This document shows positions 12,201 through 23,000 of a stretch of 64,000 bases of DNA, piece by piece. This stretch comes from Labia minor. Lineage: Eukaryota > Arthropoda > Insecta > Dermaptera > Spongiphoridae. The position numbers and the translations under genes are program-made. Numbering within the stretch: position 1 is the first letter of the stretch; each line of letters starts with the position of its first letter. Under the pieces are notes generated by a model. That model saw only the letters and a program-made list of their open reading frames with translations. It had not been told where the DNA came from and ran no database searches. The stretch spans positions 36,297,787 through 36,361,786 of the forward strand of contig OY720346.1 in assembly GCA_963082975.1 (NCBI GenBank), given 5' to 3'.

Positions 12201-14113
12201 CTGTGAGTTTAATTTCTCGATAATTATTGACCCCTTTTGGTCCTCCTGTTGGTTTGGGTGTAACAACTGTTAATTCATGTCCACGCCGTGCCAATTCTTT
12301 TGTTAACGCACCAAAAAATACCATATGACTATTACCTAAAAAAATCATTAATATTTAGATATTAGCACCGATTCCGATTGTTTTAAAATAAAATATCATT
12401 TGGCTCTTTATATTTTAATTATTTATTATTATTATTATTAATATATTGAATTAGGAGCCAGTGGACAGCCAGCAGGAAAAATGAAGGTTTAGTAATGAAA
12501 CTCTTTAATTCTTTTTTTATCTTCCACTAATGGGTCAACGTTTCGCTCCCGGATAAAGACCATCTTCGGGACTCTGGTTTTGTTATATTTTACATATGGA
12601 GATCGGATGATATGTGTACATGATCAAATCGTCAAAGTTTCATTTCTATAGGTTCTGTTTTCCTGAATTATTTTCATATTTTTCAATCAGCCATTATCAT
12701 TAAAAAAAATTATTATTATTGTATTGCATTTAATAAATGTCTTCTGCTTGTCTTTTACTTTTTATAGGATATAACAACTGTATAATATAAATTATATAAA
12801 CTATGAAATTTTTTTTTCTTTACTTTTTATTGTTTAGAAATACCTATAAATTAAATAATTTAATTTGAACTATTAAAAATTTGAATTATAATTATAAATT
12901 TATTTATTTGTGTTTATTTAATTAATAAAAGATTATATAAGAGACAATGTCAATTAGATTATTTTGACGAGGTACTTGCATGTCTAATATCATTGAAATG
13001 AGAGCGGGGTGCGTGGTAGATAAAACTAAATTTATAATAGACTATTTATAAAGGTATTAATTCTTTATTTTTTTTATCTATGAAATGAATGAGTTGACCT
13101 AGAAAAAAAGAAATCTTTCTTTCTCTTTTAACATTTTTTTATTATTATTTAATTTTTCACTAAATATAAATCTGAATGAGAAAAAATATGTATAATTTTT
13201 AGTGTTTTTTTTTCTTTCTGTTAAAGAATTTTCATAAATGGAGATTCATGACATTTATAAAAGAAATTATCCTTATACTAGGGTCAAAAATGAGATGAAA
13301 AATATTTAGAATATTTATAATAATTACATTTTATCAATATTTATAAATGATTAAGAAATGAAAGAAATTAGGAATGGATGGAAGGTAGTTCAGATTAGTG
13401 ATGGTTAGAGGAATATGGTTGTTTTTATTACATTAATAGATATATTAAAATTATTTGAAATTGTTTCTGTAGCTGGAAATTAATTTACTTCAAACCGTCG
13501 GTCGGTTTGGACCTGGCCACAGGTCAACTTATTTTTTATTATATTTTATTATTAACCTTCGAGTTCACTAGACCCACAGAAATTGAAAGATATATGAATC
13601 TCCTTAAATTCTTCAATATATCATATAATTAATTAATTATTATTAAAATATTGAAAGATATACTTAAGAATCATTTTAAATAATATCTTTCGTTATAAGA
13701 GAGAATAAAACATATGATAATATTCCTAGAGGCGAAATTTTAAATAAAAATTACATTAATAAAAGGTTTACATCAATAAAATCAATATTAATGTGTAGGT
13801 GCGGTAGATTTTAAGTTAAATTTATTCTATTTATTTAGTATTCAAAAAATAGAAAGAATTTGAAATTACGAGTATTGAAGCCGAAACACTAATTCCTTTC
13901 ACAACCATATCGGATAAAAAAGAAAATTTAATTTTCTAAAATAAATTTAATTTTTATTTTCAATGGAGAGAGAGGAGAATATAAATTTCATTAAAACAAT
14001 ATAATGTTCAATGTATCTTTACCTGTAAGAGGGAATAAAGCGAGAATTCGCGCAGCATTAATCCCACCGATATAGAATGTTATTAACACAATTATCATTC
14101 GGAAAAAATTCAT
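6262..14113 (-). CDS. UDP-glycosyltransferase (insect UGT), 5 exons, 522 aa
   Basis: Transfers sugar from a UDP-sugar to small lipophilic acceptors; insect UGTs sit in the ER membrane with the catalytic part in the lumen. Exons, in coding order: 14113-14023, 12335-12192, 10095-9878, 8244-7459, 6591-6262. All have GT-AG introns, all phases join, and the total is 1569 nt, a normal family length. Exon 1 encodes a signal peptide (MNFFRMIIVLITFYIGGINA). GNSHMVFF (residues 31-38) supplies the likely catalytic His34. The donor-binding signature runs from WLPQ (338-341) through FITHGG (His356) to PIFADQ. The last exon holds an RHNGARNLRS segment, the conserved DLSWYQ, one transmembrane helix (IIVIVLIVTIVILIIF) and a lysine-rich tail, the usual type I topology. 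Intron 2 carries a 400-bp foldback, intron 3 a LINE fragment, and intron 1 other repeats. The subfamily cannot be told. Confidence 0.93.
8745..9115 (-). mobile_element. LINE family A 3' fragment in UGT intron 3
   Basis: On the minus strand it encodes MARMREEKMAKNI, GKPTGKQPLGRPRTRW and VREMGEGRVWMV, which match the C-terminal tail of the copy at 16113-16975 (VARMGEERMAKNI, GKRPLGW). Both share the 3' end GAACTTTCGAGTTCCGTAGA followed by GATA-type repeats. It is an internal and 3' fragment inserted in the same orientation as the UGT gene. Confidence 0.8.
10226..10625. repeat. 400-bp near-perfect inverted repeat (foldback) in UGT intron 2
   Basis: Two arms of about 183 bp (10226-10409 and 10441-10625) are nearly perfect reverse complements around a loop of about 31 nt. 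Examples are GTTCACTAAGTAGTTTAAAT against ATTTAAACTACTTAGTGAAC, and ACATGTACAGTGACGGAAAA against its complement near 10480. The inner TACAGTGACGGAAAAATATA resembles a Tc1/mariner-type terminus, so this may be a foldback MITE. The UGT primary transcript would carry it as a long hairpin. Confidence 0.9.
10626..12191. other. Remainder of UGT intron 2
   Basis: AT-rich intronic DNA; no further structured element recognised. Confidence 0.5.
12532..12576 (-). ncRNA. Possible degenerate Penelope-type hammerhead motif
   Basis: On the minus strand the order is GAGTCCCGAAGATGGTC, a short spacer, then GGGAGCGAAACGTTGACC. Penelope-like elements carry a minimal hammerhead with a CUGAUGA...CGAAA core in their terminal repeats, and this sequence resembles a mutated version (CCGAAGATGG, then GCGAAACG). 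No reverse transcriptase is nearby, and the core does not match the consensus, so activity is unlikely. It lies in UGT intron 1. Confidence 0.25.
12580..13420. other. Part of UGT intron 1 without recognised content
   Basis: AT-rich intronic DNA with long T runs; nothing specific seen. Confidence 0.5.
13421..13535 (+). repeat. Dispersed repeat family R1, copy 2 (3' end only)
   Basis: Matches the last 115 bp or so of the fuller copies: TTACATTAATAGATATATTA, then CTGTAGCTGGAAATTAATTT, the CCGTCGGTCGGT motif and the terminal AGGTCAACTTATTT. The 5' part is absent. It lies in UGT intron 1. Confidence 0.75.
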
Positions 14114-14170
14114 TTTTAAATTATTATTTTTATATTATTAATTATATTAACAAAATGACATTCATTCAAT

Positions 14171-14209
14171 CACTGTGAACTATTCTTTTTCAAGTATCTT
14201 ATTTATATA
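14171..14209 (-). promoter_or_regulatory. Candidate core promoter of the UGT gene
   Basis: On the minus strand a TATATAAAT box (14209-14201) is followed about 25-30 nt later by an initiator-like TTCACAGTG (near 14178-14172). Transcription would begin about 60 nt before the ATG at 14113. AT-rich background makes chance matches common. Confidence 0.35.
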
Positions 14210-14907
14210 TTACATACTCATATATATATACATCTTTGTTGTTATTAATATGATATACAAGTGATACAAAGATACTGATAAGAAAGCAAATTCTTTTATT
14301 CTTTGACGTAAAAACAAAAAAATGAAAAATTCAATCGCGGAAATATCTTCAAATAAATGTAATTAGATTCAAATTAAGATTAAGTCTCTCATCGATGTCT
14401 CTTTCCCACTATCTCCCTCTTTTTTTCTTCAATTTCTATTACTAATTTATTTGCAATCCGATTTAAGTCTGGTTTATTTATTTATTTTAATCTAAAATCA
14501 GTTCAAAGATCACGTTTTAGCTAATGATGATGATGGAAATTATATTATTACTATTTATATAAATATAGAAATCTAGAATTGTGTATGCCTTTTCATGTAA
14601 GCAAGTGATTGTGCCCCCTGGACCCTAACCTCCATACTTGATTTTTAAAATTCTCTGTAGTAGTTTTATTCTCAAATTTATTTTAAATGAGAAATTTCAT
14701 ATTTTTATTTTTTTATTTAAAAATCATGTTTCTAGGATAATAAAAGATATAATTGTACCTAGGGCTAACAATACCGGGATCTCGGGATCCCGAATACCGG
14801 GATCCCGGACGATTTTTGTCCGGTATTAAAAACCGGTATTTATGTAAAAATACCGGTATTTTGGTATTACGAATTTACGAATTTACAAAATGTGTATGAT
14901 TTTTTAA

Positions 14908-15043
14908 TGACAATAGTGCCGACAAGTGTAGAATCAGAAAGAGCTTTTTCGGCCGCTGGTTATATTTGTACGAAAATTCGGTCCTCGCTTGATGATGAAA
15001 CGCTTGATTCGTTGTTGCTTGTGTTTTTTAAGAGCAAACTTTA
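14908..15043 (+). pseudogene. hAT transposase C-terminal dimerisation domain fragment
   Basis: A 44-codon open stretch ending in TAA reads VPTSVESERAFSAAG, then CTKIRSSLDDETLDSLLLVF. This is the conserved hATC signature (P-x-S-V-x-S-E-R-x-F-S, then T-K-x-R-x-x-L). All upstream transposase, including the catalytic region, is missing, so it is a relic. Confidence 0.85.
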
Positions 15044-15240
15044 ATAAACAAAACGCAAGTTATTAATATTAAATACTTTCAATTTATATTTTTATATTTT
15101 TTACTTCTTTAATTATATTTAATTCTTTAATTATATAATACCATACGAGCCTATTATATGTAAAATGTAACATAGAATTTAATATTTACTTTATTTTACT
15201 TGCACGTTTTTTTGTATCTATCTACTCCTACTCTCTATGA

Positions 15241-15857
15241 CAGGGGTCGGCAACCTGCGGCCCTTTACGACTTTTTGTGCGGCCCGCCAAAGCATTAATA
15301 TAATTTTGAAAAAATCAACAGAGTGTGAGCGTGAACGTGCCGAAATGTGGCCGGTGGCAATAATGTATACGAACAGAAGTACAAATTTACAAAACTTGTT
15401 GAGGATCTCAGGATCCCAAACACAACCGGACGTAAATGGATTATCCAACAATATTCAAGAACAAACATCGCATTGAACCTTAATGAATGAATAAAATGAA
15501 AGATATTTTTTATTCACATAATAATGTATTTTTGTAATTGAAATTGTATTTTCTTTTTTCCTGTTACAAACTGTATTATTTTTGTTTTCTAACATTCTTG
15601 TTTTTTTATTATAATATTTATTTCATTATTATATTATTTAATTATATTTATAAGTATGTAATTGGAATCGTATGTTTTTTTTTTAAGAATTGTAAAATGT
15701 TGTCAATAAAAAGTACTTTTTTCTATAATCTTTTAATAATATTTAGACTTGTATATGATATATAAGCACTATGTAAGTTACATTTGTATGTGCGGCCCGC
15801 ATAAAAAAAAAATATTTTGAAAATGGCCCGCCATCCGAAAAAGGTTGCCGACCCCTG
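15241..15857. mobile_element. Non-autonomous hAT element nested in the 14760-16071 element
   Basis: Terminal inverted repeats CAGGGGTCGGCAACC and GGTTGCCGACCCCTG are perfect over 15 bp. They are flanked by CTCTATGA (15233-15240) and CTCTATGT (15858-15865), an 8-bp target duplication with one difference. At 617 bp it has no recognisable transposase. GCGGCCCGCC-type subterminal motifs occur at both ends. Confidence 0.9.
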
Positions 15858-16112
15858 CTCTATGTAATAAAATAAATAATATCTACTCATTTCAGAACAA
15901 TATTTATTGGATTTCATATATTATTTGTTAAAAAGTCAATATAACAACTGAGGTAAGAAGAAATATAGCTAGTAAATTTATTATTAATAATACCGGTATT
16001 AATACCGGTATCCCGGTATTTCAAATACCAAATACCGATATTCAGATTTTAGTTCGGTATTGTAAGCCCTAATTGTACCTAATTTTTTATATGAAAAATT
16101 TCACTATGTCTA

Positions 16113-16975
16113 ATATTATTTCACAAACATTAATAGTCAATTAAACAAAAAAATTAAAGTATTAAGTTACGCAGACGACTTAAATATAATAGAAGATTCT
16201 TCAATTACAATTAAAGATAGAGTAGAAAAATTAATCGAAACAGGAAAAGAGGTGGGGCTGGAAATTAATAGTGCTAAGACAAAATACTTAGTAGCAGAGA
16301 GGAATAATATTAACACACAAAGTCTTAACATACAAAATGTAGAATTCGAAAATGTAGAAAAAATTAAATACTTAGAAATCACGAAGGATAATAATATTCG
16401 AAAAGCATTTAATTTGAGTTTGCAATCGGGTAACGCCTGTTATCATGCAGTAAAGGGGCTTATCTCATCAAAATTATTATCAAAGGGGATCAAAATTAAA
16501 ATATATAAAACAATTATTTTTCCGGTTGTATTATATGGGTACGAGGCATGGTCTAAGACTTTAGGAGACGAGAGTAGATTTAGAGTATTTGAGAATAGGA
16601 TCCTGGGAAGCATTTATGGACCAAAAAAAGATGAGGTCACAGGGGAATGGCGGAGACAGCATAACGAAGAATTGCATGATGTCTATGCATCTCCAGATAT
16701 AGTTAGAATTATAAAATCGAGAAGGCTGCGATGGGCAGGACACGTGGCTAGAATGGGAGAGGAAAGAATGGCGAAAAATATATTGATGGAGAGGCCGAGT
16801 GGGAAACGCCCACTGGGTTGGCAATGTAAGAAGGGTCGTGAGAGAGATGGGAGAGGGTATGGTTTGGATGGTTGTGGCTCAAGATAGGGTCACTTGGAGA
16901 AATGTGGTTGCTGCGGCCAAGAACTTTCGAGTTCCGTAGAGTCACAGAGATAGATAGAAAAATTAAGAGTGATTA
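16113..16975 (+). pseudogene. LINE family A: reverse transcriptase C-terminal half and 3' end
   Basis: The frame is open from about 16113 to TAG at 16885-16887. It includes the reverse-transcriptase active-site box SYADDLNI, then GLEINSAKTKYLV, IYKTIIFPVVLYGYEAWSK, and the tail RLRWAGHVARMGEERMAKNI common in arthropod endonuclease/reverse-transcriptase LINEs. The reading shifts near GKRPLGWQCKKG, where other copies read GRPRTRW. The nucleotide 3' end GTAGAGTCACAGAGATAGAT closes the copy. Endonuclease and most of the polymerase are missing (5' truncation). It is the best copy of the family in this window. Confidence 0.85.
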
Positions 16976-17159
16976 TATGTGTTTCCGCATGGAACCTGAA
17001 TTCAAATAAATTTGAATTCCCGCCCTCTGACTATGTTTAAATAGTAATTAAGTTAATATTTATAAATATTAGTGTTAATTAATTATATAATGTAGTTTAA
17101 TATTTTTAAGTTAATTTCATTTATAGTTTTAAATATTTAATTGTTATTGTCATAAATTC

Positions 17160-17640
17160 ATGAGGTTGACCACCCCCCTCCCTTACTATCTACATATAAA
17201 AAGACAGGCCGAGCTCTCTGAAGCCCCGCTGCTGTTGTCCTGTCTCCCGAGTGCTATTGCCTTTGTCTGTCGCTGCTGCCTGTTGTTTTTATCTGCTCGT
17301 CCACTGCTTACTGGGGCCCCTTGGCCCACCGACGCCTTATTCGACCCGTTCGAATTTACAACTCGAACGCGGTGCTTTTGGGGTCGTCGACGAGGCTACA
17401 GATTGCAGCCGCCGGTCCTGTGCTCCAGAGTTTGTTCCGAGGGGGCAAACCCAGTGATTCCTGAAGGGGATCATCTCTACTTTTGGATCCGTCGTGGTCC
17501 ATTCGACTCGAGGAGGGTCCAGAGCCAATTGATCGTTGGGTCAATTGCGAAACCAGCAGAGAAGACATCCAGGCAGCGAACGGCCGCGTAAACCCCCATT
17601 TAATTCAATTCCCGGTGGTCAGATAAGTGCACTTATGAAC
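17160..17640 (+). other. GC-rich block with TATA-like motif, possible retrotransposon LTR
   Basis: About 450 bp is far richer in G and C than its surroundings. CATATAAAAAG near 17192 is followed by a C/T-rich GCTGCTGTTGTCCTGTCTCC leader-like stretch, a layout seen in LTRs. A 143-codon frame (17160-17591) exists but shows no recognised motif, and other frames are also open, as expected for GC-rich DNA. No flanking target duplication or internal retroviral genes were found. Confidence 0.3.
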
Positions 17641-19840
17641 ACTTAGAACTATATTAATTTTAGACTTAAAATTTAGATTTAAGTTGATATATAAAAATAT
17701 TTAGGTGACCCTAAATATAATTAATCCATTTACATTGAACCTAATTTTAATTTAATTAAAGATAATAAAAGTTGATTATAGTTTTTATTTAGCGAGCTTT
17801 TTTCAATCCCAAATTCTTAATATATTAAACATAGACCTCTAATACAGTCCACTTAATTTTCAAGGTGCGATAGAAGTGAAGAGGTAACTATCGCAATATT
17901 ATATTAATTCCTCTTTTTAGCCTTCGAGCAAAATTAATATATATTAAGGATTCATCCCCTTCCATTTCCTCCCACTTTCGATTTTCAGGAACAATAGCTT
18001 TCTATTATTTTTTAGGTCTTACAAGCCTCTATAGTCGATGTATCAAGCGGATACAATATGTATGTTCTAGAATTCATTGTCGTAGTACCTTGGTGTACTA
18101 ATACCCTTTAAAAGATTTTGATTTTTTATTTAAATTATAATTATCCTAAAGATCATTTCAGAATATAAAATTATTTCTTTAAGAGTTAGGTTTATCTATA
18201 ATTTTAGTTTATTTTTATAATATTTTTATCAATTTCTCATTCAATCTTTATTGGAGAAATTGAGCTTTCTTGTTGTTAAGTCGACGTAAAATAAAGATAA
18301 GAAATTATTATTAAAATTACAATCTTTTTTGAGACAAGTATTGTGACAGTTTCGATTTGAAAATTATTGATAAATTATTACAGATTTATTAGAGTGGATA
18401 CTCGGATGTCGTCGAAAACCGACGACAAGCAAAATTAATTTTCTCTTATGAAATAATTAAAAATAATCTGTTCCAAGCCCCCCAATATCAATACGAATAA
18501 GCAATTTTCATAATGATTTTAACAATATTTTTTATTGCTAAATTATAATAAATAAAGTTTAATTACATTATTAATAAAATAAATATAAATAAATTAAACG
18601 AAATAAATGATAAAATAAATAATAAAGATAAAAAAAAATCGAATTAAGGATATCGATCGAGCACATACTAGTATAACTACGGTAAAGTGCAGTATACCTT
18701 GTGCATACTTGCCCGCGTTTTCTTTGATTGTAACACAGCCACTACCGTTTTCTTTCTGTCCTACAGTATTCTATGTTATTTTTCTACATTTTTTTCAACA
18801 CTTCTATTGCATAATAAACTTGATTTAGTTTATCAAAATAAATTTAGGAAAATGTAAAGGAGTAAAGTACAATACAGTATAAATAATTAATTACTTAATA
18901 GTTGTAAGATTCATAATGAATTTGAATTGATAGTTAATTTTTGATTTTTTTAAAATATTTAATGTGTAATATTTTTTTATTTCGTTGTCATAATGACTGG
19001 GGGAGATTGAAGAGTTGTTTCGGTGAGTTGACCACAGAAAGTGGTTTAATACAAGTCCTTATAAACATTCCTATCTAATTTTTTATGATTTTAAATTTTT
19101 TTCAAAAAAATTTCAGAAGATTGTGATCTATTTCTTTTATACATATTTTATTTAGTAAATTAAGGTGATAAGATATATACATTTTATTCAACTAAACGTT
19201 TACCAAAAATTATAAAGATATTAATCTTTAATATTAAAAAAAAAAATATTATATACAAATTCGCAAGATCGTCATAATCATCATAATTACGCGTATTATC
19301 ATTATCATTTATTTGAAAGCTATTAATTCAATTTATTTGATTTACATTATGATTATATCGTATATATAGTATATATAAATAGGAAAATAATTATTTATTT
19401 ATTTAGTTAGAATGACATTTATTTTTGATTTATTAATGATGAAAAGATTGTTGAATATATATATATATATATTGGTTTAGATTTCCGTGAATGTTATTGT
19501 TATTATTACTATCAGATTTATCAGGGATATAATCACGTATTTTTGTGAGATTGTTTTCTCGACGTTTTGAAGTTAATTGAATAATTTAATAATTTAATTA
19601 ATTCAATTCAATTAATCATAATAATTGTAATGTAATACTTTATAAATTGATTATTTAATTGGAATTGTTAATTTATTATATAAAAAGGAATTGTTAGAGA
19701 AAGAATATTATTTATTTAAATTGAGGATATAAAAATTTTTAAGAATCGATTTCTTTTTACAGGTAAATCTTGTAATATTGTAAATAAATATGTAACTAAA
19801 TTATATTAAAAATGTAAATAAAATACTTCACTTTTTTGAT
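17641..19840. other. Intergenic AT-rich DNA
   Basis: No gene or structured repeat recognised. It contains AT microsatellites (for example near 19456-19473) and a slightly GC-richer anonymous patch near 18650-18740. Confidence 0.5.
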
Positions 19841-20004
19841 AATTTGCAACTAGACAAATACCGAATGTGTAGAGCTAGAACCAAACTTGTACAAGCACCA
19901 CCGAATATTGTCAAATATTCGTCTTGTGCTCGCTATAATAGCGAACTATCGAGCACCCGAATATTTGTGCTCGGTATATCCCAAGCGCAGGGCAAGCAAC
20001 CCAT

Positions 20005-20064
20005 CCACACATGCGGTGTTTTCCAAATGTTTTGCTTGATATTTGGCAAACACCGCATGTGTGG
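20005..20064. ncRNA. 60-nt stem-loop, pre-miRNA-like or transposon hairpin
   Basis: CCACACATGCGGTGTTT pairs with AAACACCGCATGTGTGG. A T/C mismatch follows, then CCAAA pairs with TTTGG, leaving a loop of about 12-14 nt. The stem is about 23 bp. Neighbouring short palindromes (GTGCTCG...CGAGCAC near 19924-19955) suggest a non-autonomous transposon with several hairpins (about 19850-20110) rather than an isolated miRNA gene. No transcription evidence is available. Confidence 0.4.
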
Positions 20065-20501
20065 AGCCGGCTTTACCGTTGCGCTCGAACGTCGCCATAT
20101 AGTCGCCACCCAACCTTCTATCATTGGACTCGTCAAAAATATTAATAATAGTAAATAAAGGTAATTGGTGTCTAATACTACAAATTTATTTCCTTTTACA
20201 CCTATATTACATTTTAGGTACTTTTGTTACAATATATTCTTTTTATATAAAATAAGCATGCATTCAAAGATAACACCCGAATTTAGTGGTTTATATTAGA
20301 AACACATAATGAGATGTATACATTTATTCTTTTATTTTACAAGTTTGAAATTTTTATTTAGTTTTGAAACGTGCACCAAGCAGTAAAGTATAGTGTGTGT
20401 AGTAATTTCTACCTGCAACTTATAAGTGAAAATTTTTAAATTTAACGACATTTTAGTGAAATTATTAATGAATTGGATAGTAGAGACGCGACGAATTTTA
20501 T

Positions 20502-20756
20502 TTGCACACGTTTGACAGTGTGATTCTAAACAGCAATGAAAATAGTGATAAAGAAAATTATGAGGATGAAGATGAAAATAATACAAGTAGTGACATCGTA
20601 ATAACCAAAAGACAAAGAGCAGTACCTTTGCCAGCGAGTTCTAGCAGTAGTGAAGAGGAAAAAATTATTGAAAGGGGCAATTACTGGCTGGATGTCACTC
20701 TGCAAGATAATATCCCTGATATAATAAATTTCACTTCTGGCGATAAAGCAGATGGT
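20502..20756 (+). pseudogene. Acidic fragment, possibly piggyBac-type transposase N-terminus
   Basis: An 85-codon frame begins with an acidic, serine-rich stretch (NSDKENYEDEDENN, SSSSSEEE). It ends with RGNYWLDVTLQDNIPDIINF, resembling the W...P-x-I-x-x-F segment that precedes the catalytic domain in piggyBac transposases. It stops abruptly where a mariner relic begins (20757). Identification rests on pattern only. Confidence 0.35.
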
Positions 20757-21240
20757 TAACAAAATCCATGATATCGTGTAAGCAGATCGTCGGGTGAAGA
20801 TCAGGGAGATTGTTGACATTGTAAACATCTCAATTGAACGCGCTCAAATATCCTACACGAAAAATTGGGCATGAAAAGAGATGAATATCGCGGTTGCTCA
20901 CAGTGGAACAAAAACGGAATCGCATGGCAACTTCGGAGCACTGTTTGGACAAGTTTAAGCGCAATTCAAAAGAGTTTCTACGGCGTTTCGTGACTGTCGA
21001 CGAAACATGAATCAATCACTACACGCCAGAAATGAAAGAACAATCAAAACAGTGGATTTCAACGCAACAGAGGCCTATTTTGCGGTGTTCAACAAATCAT
21101 ATTTTTTGGATGGCTTGAAAAAGTTAGAATATCCCTGGACTAAATGTATCGAGCTGAAAGTAGACTATATTGAGAAATAAATAAAAAAAAGTAAAAAAAA
21201 AAATGCGTTTTCTTGCCAACTTATTATACAACCTTCGTAT
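20757..21240 (+). pseudogene. Internally deleted mariner transposase relic
   Basis: Shifting plus-strand frames give ISIERAQ, EKLGMKRDE, CLDKFKRNSKEFLRRF and VTVDET. A stop (TGA) follows where the family has Trp, then NHYTPEMKEQSKQW, all canonical for mariner. The text then jumps directly to the C-terminus, AYFAVFNKSYFLDGLKKLEY and KCIELKVDYIEK. The middle of the catalytic domain, with the second and third aspartates, is deleted. Non-functional. Confidence 0.9.
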
Positions 21241-23000
21241 AAAGTATAATAGATAATTTATCTGACATTATATTTGTATAGTTTTTAAAATTTTTAAAAT
21301 TTTTGGTTTAGTTAGTTTCAAGCGTTTAGTGTAATTTGTTTTGTTTTGTTTAATGTGATACTTTAGTTTTCTTTTTTTTTCTTTTTGAATATTCAAACGT
21401 GTTTCATGTTAGAAGCGTCAGGACCACAGACTATCAGGTCAGGACTGTAATGGTGGAAGCACCGGAACTCTATTTCAACCCGAATTTGTAAATATATAAG
21501 AATGGGATGCAATTTTATTTCATGTTTCGTTGAGACAACTGTTTTTTAATTTTAATTTCGTAAAAATAAATGATACATATATACATCTATAATAAATAAA
21601 CCCCATATATGTATATATATGTGATTTGCAAGAAAAAATGTTTTTTTTAATTTTCTCTGATAAATTGTTATTTTATTATATTTTCAGCCTAGAATGTTTT
21701 TATTTAAATCAAATATGAGAAAAAATTCCGAGTTTTCACACGTCCTTTCCAAATATAAATACAAGTGCAAAGGGTTAAATTAATTTGTTTTTAATAGTAG
21801 TTTAAAAAATAATAATTAAATATTTTAAACAAAAAATTACTATACTTTGCCGCAAAATAAAATATTGTAATTGATTAAAATATTTTTTTATATTTTAAGA
21901 TCTTCAGATCCAATATTTAATATTTTTATTTGTTGATAGGTTACATAAAATAAAACAACTTAATTTCTTTTTGATCAAAAAACTTCACAAAATAGATTAT
22001 ATATTCTCTCTGCAGTTCAATAATAGGGTATTTTAAACTTTTTGGTGCAAACTTCATAATATTTATGAACATTGAATCCCATAAGCATTTCAAGACAAAG
22101 TTTATTATATTTAATATATTTCAATTCAATTTCTATTTACTATTAATATTAATGAAAATTAGATATTAATAAAATCATAAGACAAGTATTATTGTAATTC
22201 GAAAATAATTGTGAAAAATTAAGTCTTTTGATTAATGTATAGATATTTATATATTATTAAATAAATTATACAAAATTTTTTGTTTTTATAAAATATTTTG
22301 TAAAATTAAATTTAGTCTTATTAAATATTTTGAGATTTGATTTTGTTTTATCAAATCATTTATTTTAAGACATATTCAAATTGCTAAAGAACGATTAGTT
22401 AGTCGAACGTTGTTTGCTGATCCTTAGTATAAATCTCAGACCATGATAACTATTGTACTCCCATCTATTGGCCACCTATAAAATCAACATTTATTATCAA
22501 ATGAGCAGCAATATCTTTGAAAACAGTTATGTATTTACTTAATTAGGAATTTTAAGTAGATTATTTATTTAATAACAATTAATTTAAATTTTTAATTTTT
22601 TCAAATTTGAGGTTTTTTAGTAAAATTTATTGTTATACTACGTGTTATAAAATAATTAAATTAAAATCATTTATTTGATTTATTAAAAACTTTGATGTAA
22701 TTAATGTAATAAGATAATTATATATATATATATAAAATAAGATTAAATCATCCTGAACATTTCTCAAGCTGAAAAGGCGATTAAAATATTTCATCAACAA
22801 TTCCAACACTATTCATTTATAAAAAATTTCACAAATGGTATTTAAAAAAAATTCTACTTAGAATAAGGAGCTAATGTAGAAAAATTTATATACATTTATA
22901 ATTTGAATTTAAGAGACATGTTGTTATTTAGATGAAAATAAATTAAAATAAAAATATAATTCTAATCAATTTTAGTTTATTAGATCTTTATTATTAGAAA
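21241..23000. other. Intergenic AT-rich DNA
   Basis: No gene or structured element could be supported here. Confidence 0.5.

Larger units (their letters stand above)
14760..16071 (+). mobile_element. hAT transposon remnant, itself split by a second hAT element
   Basis: Ends are TAGGGCTAACAATACCGGGA and GGTATTGTAAGCCCTA, imperfect inverted repeats. They are flanked by an exact 8-bp duplication ATTGTACC (14752-14759 and 16072-16079), the hallmark of hAT insertion. Subterminal ATACCGG/CCGGTAT motifs recur at both ends. The interior keeps a hAT C-terminal dimerisation fragment (14908-15043). A second hAT element occupies 15241-15857. Confidence 0.88.

Noticed and set aside
17160-17591. 143-codon frame in the GC-rich block as a gene
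   Set aside because: Several overlapping frames on both strands are open as well, and no domain, splice structure or signal supports one of them.
19844-20158. 104-codon frame over the hairpin region
   Set aside because: It spans palindromic sequence, the opposite strand is open too, and the peptide has no recognisable features.
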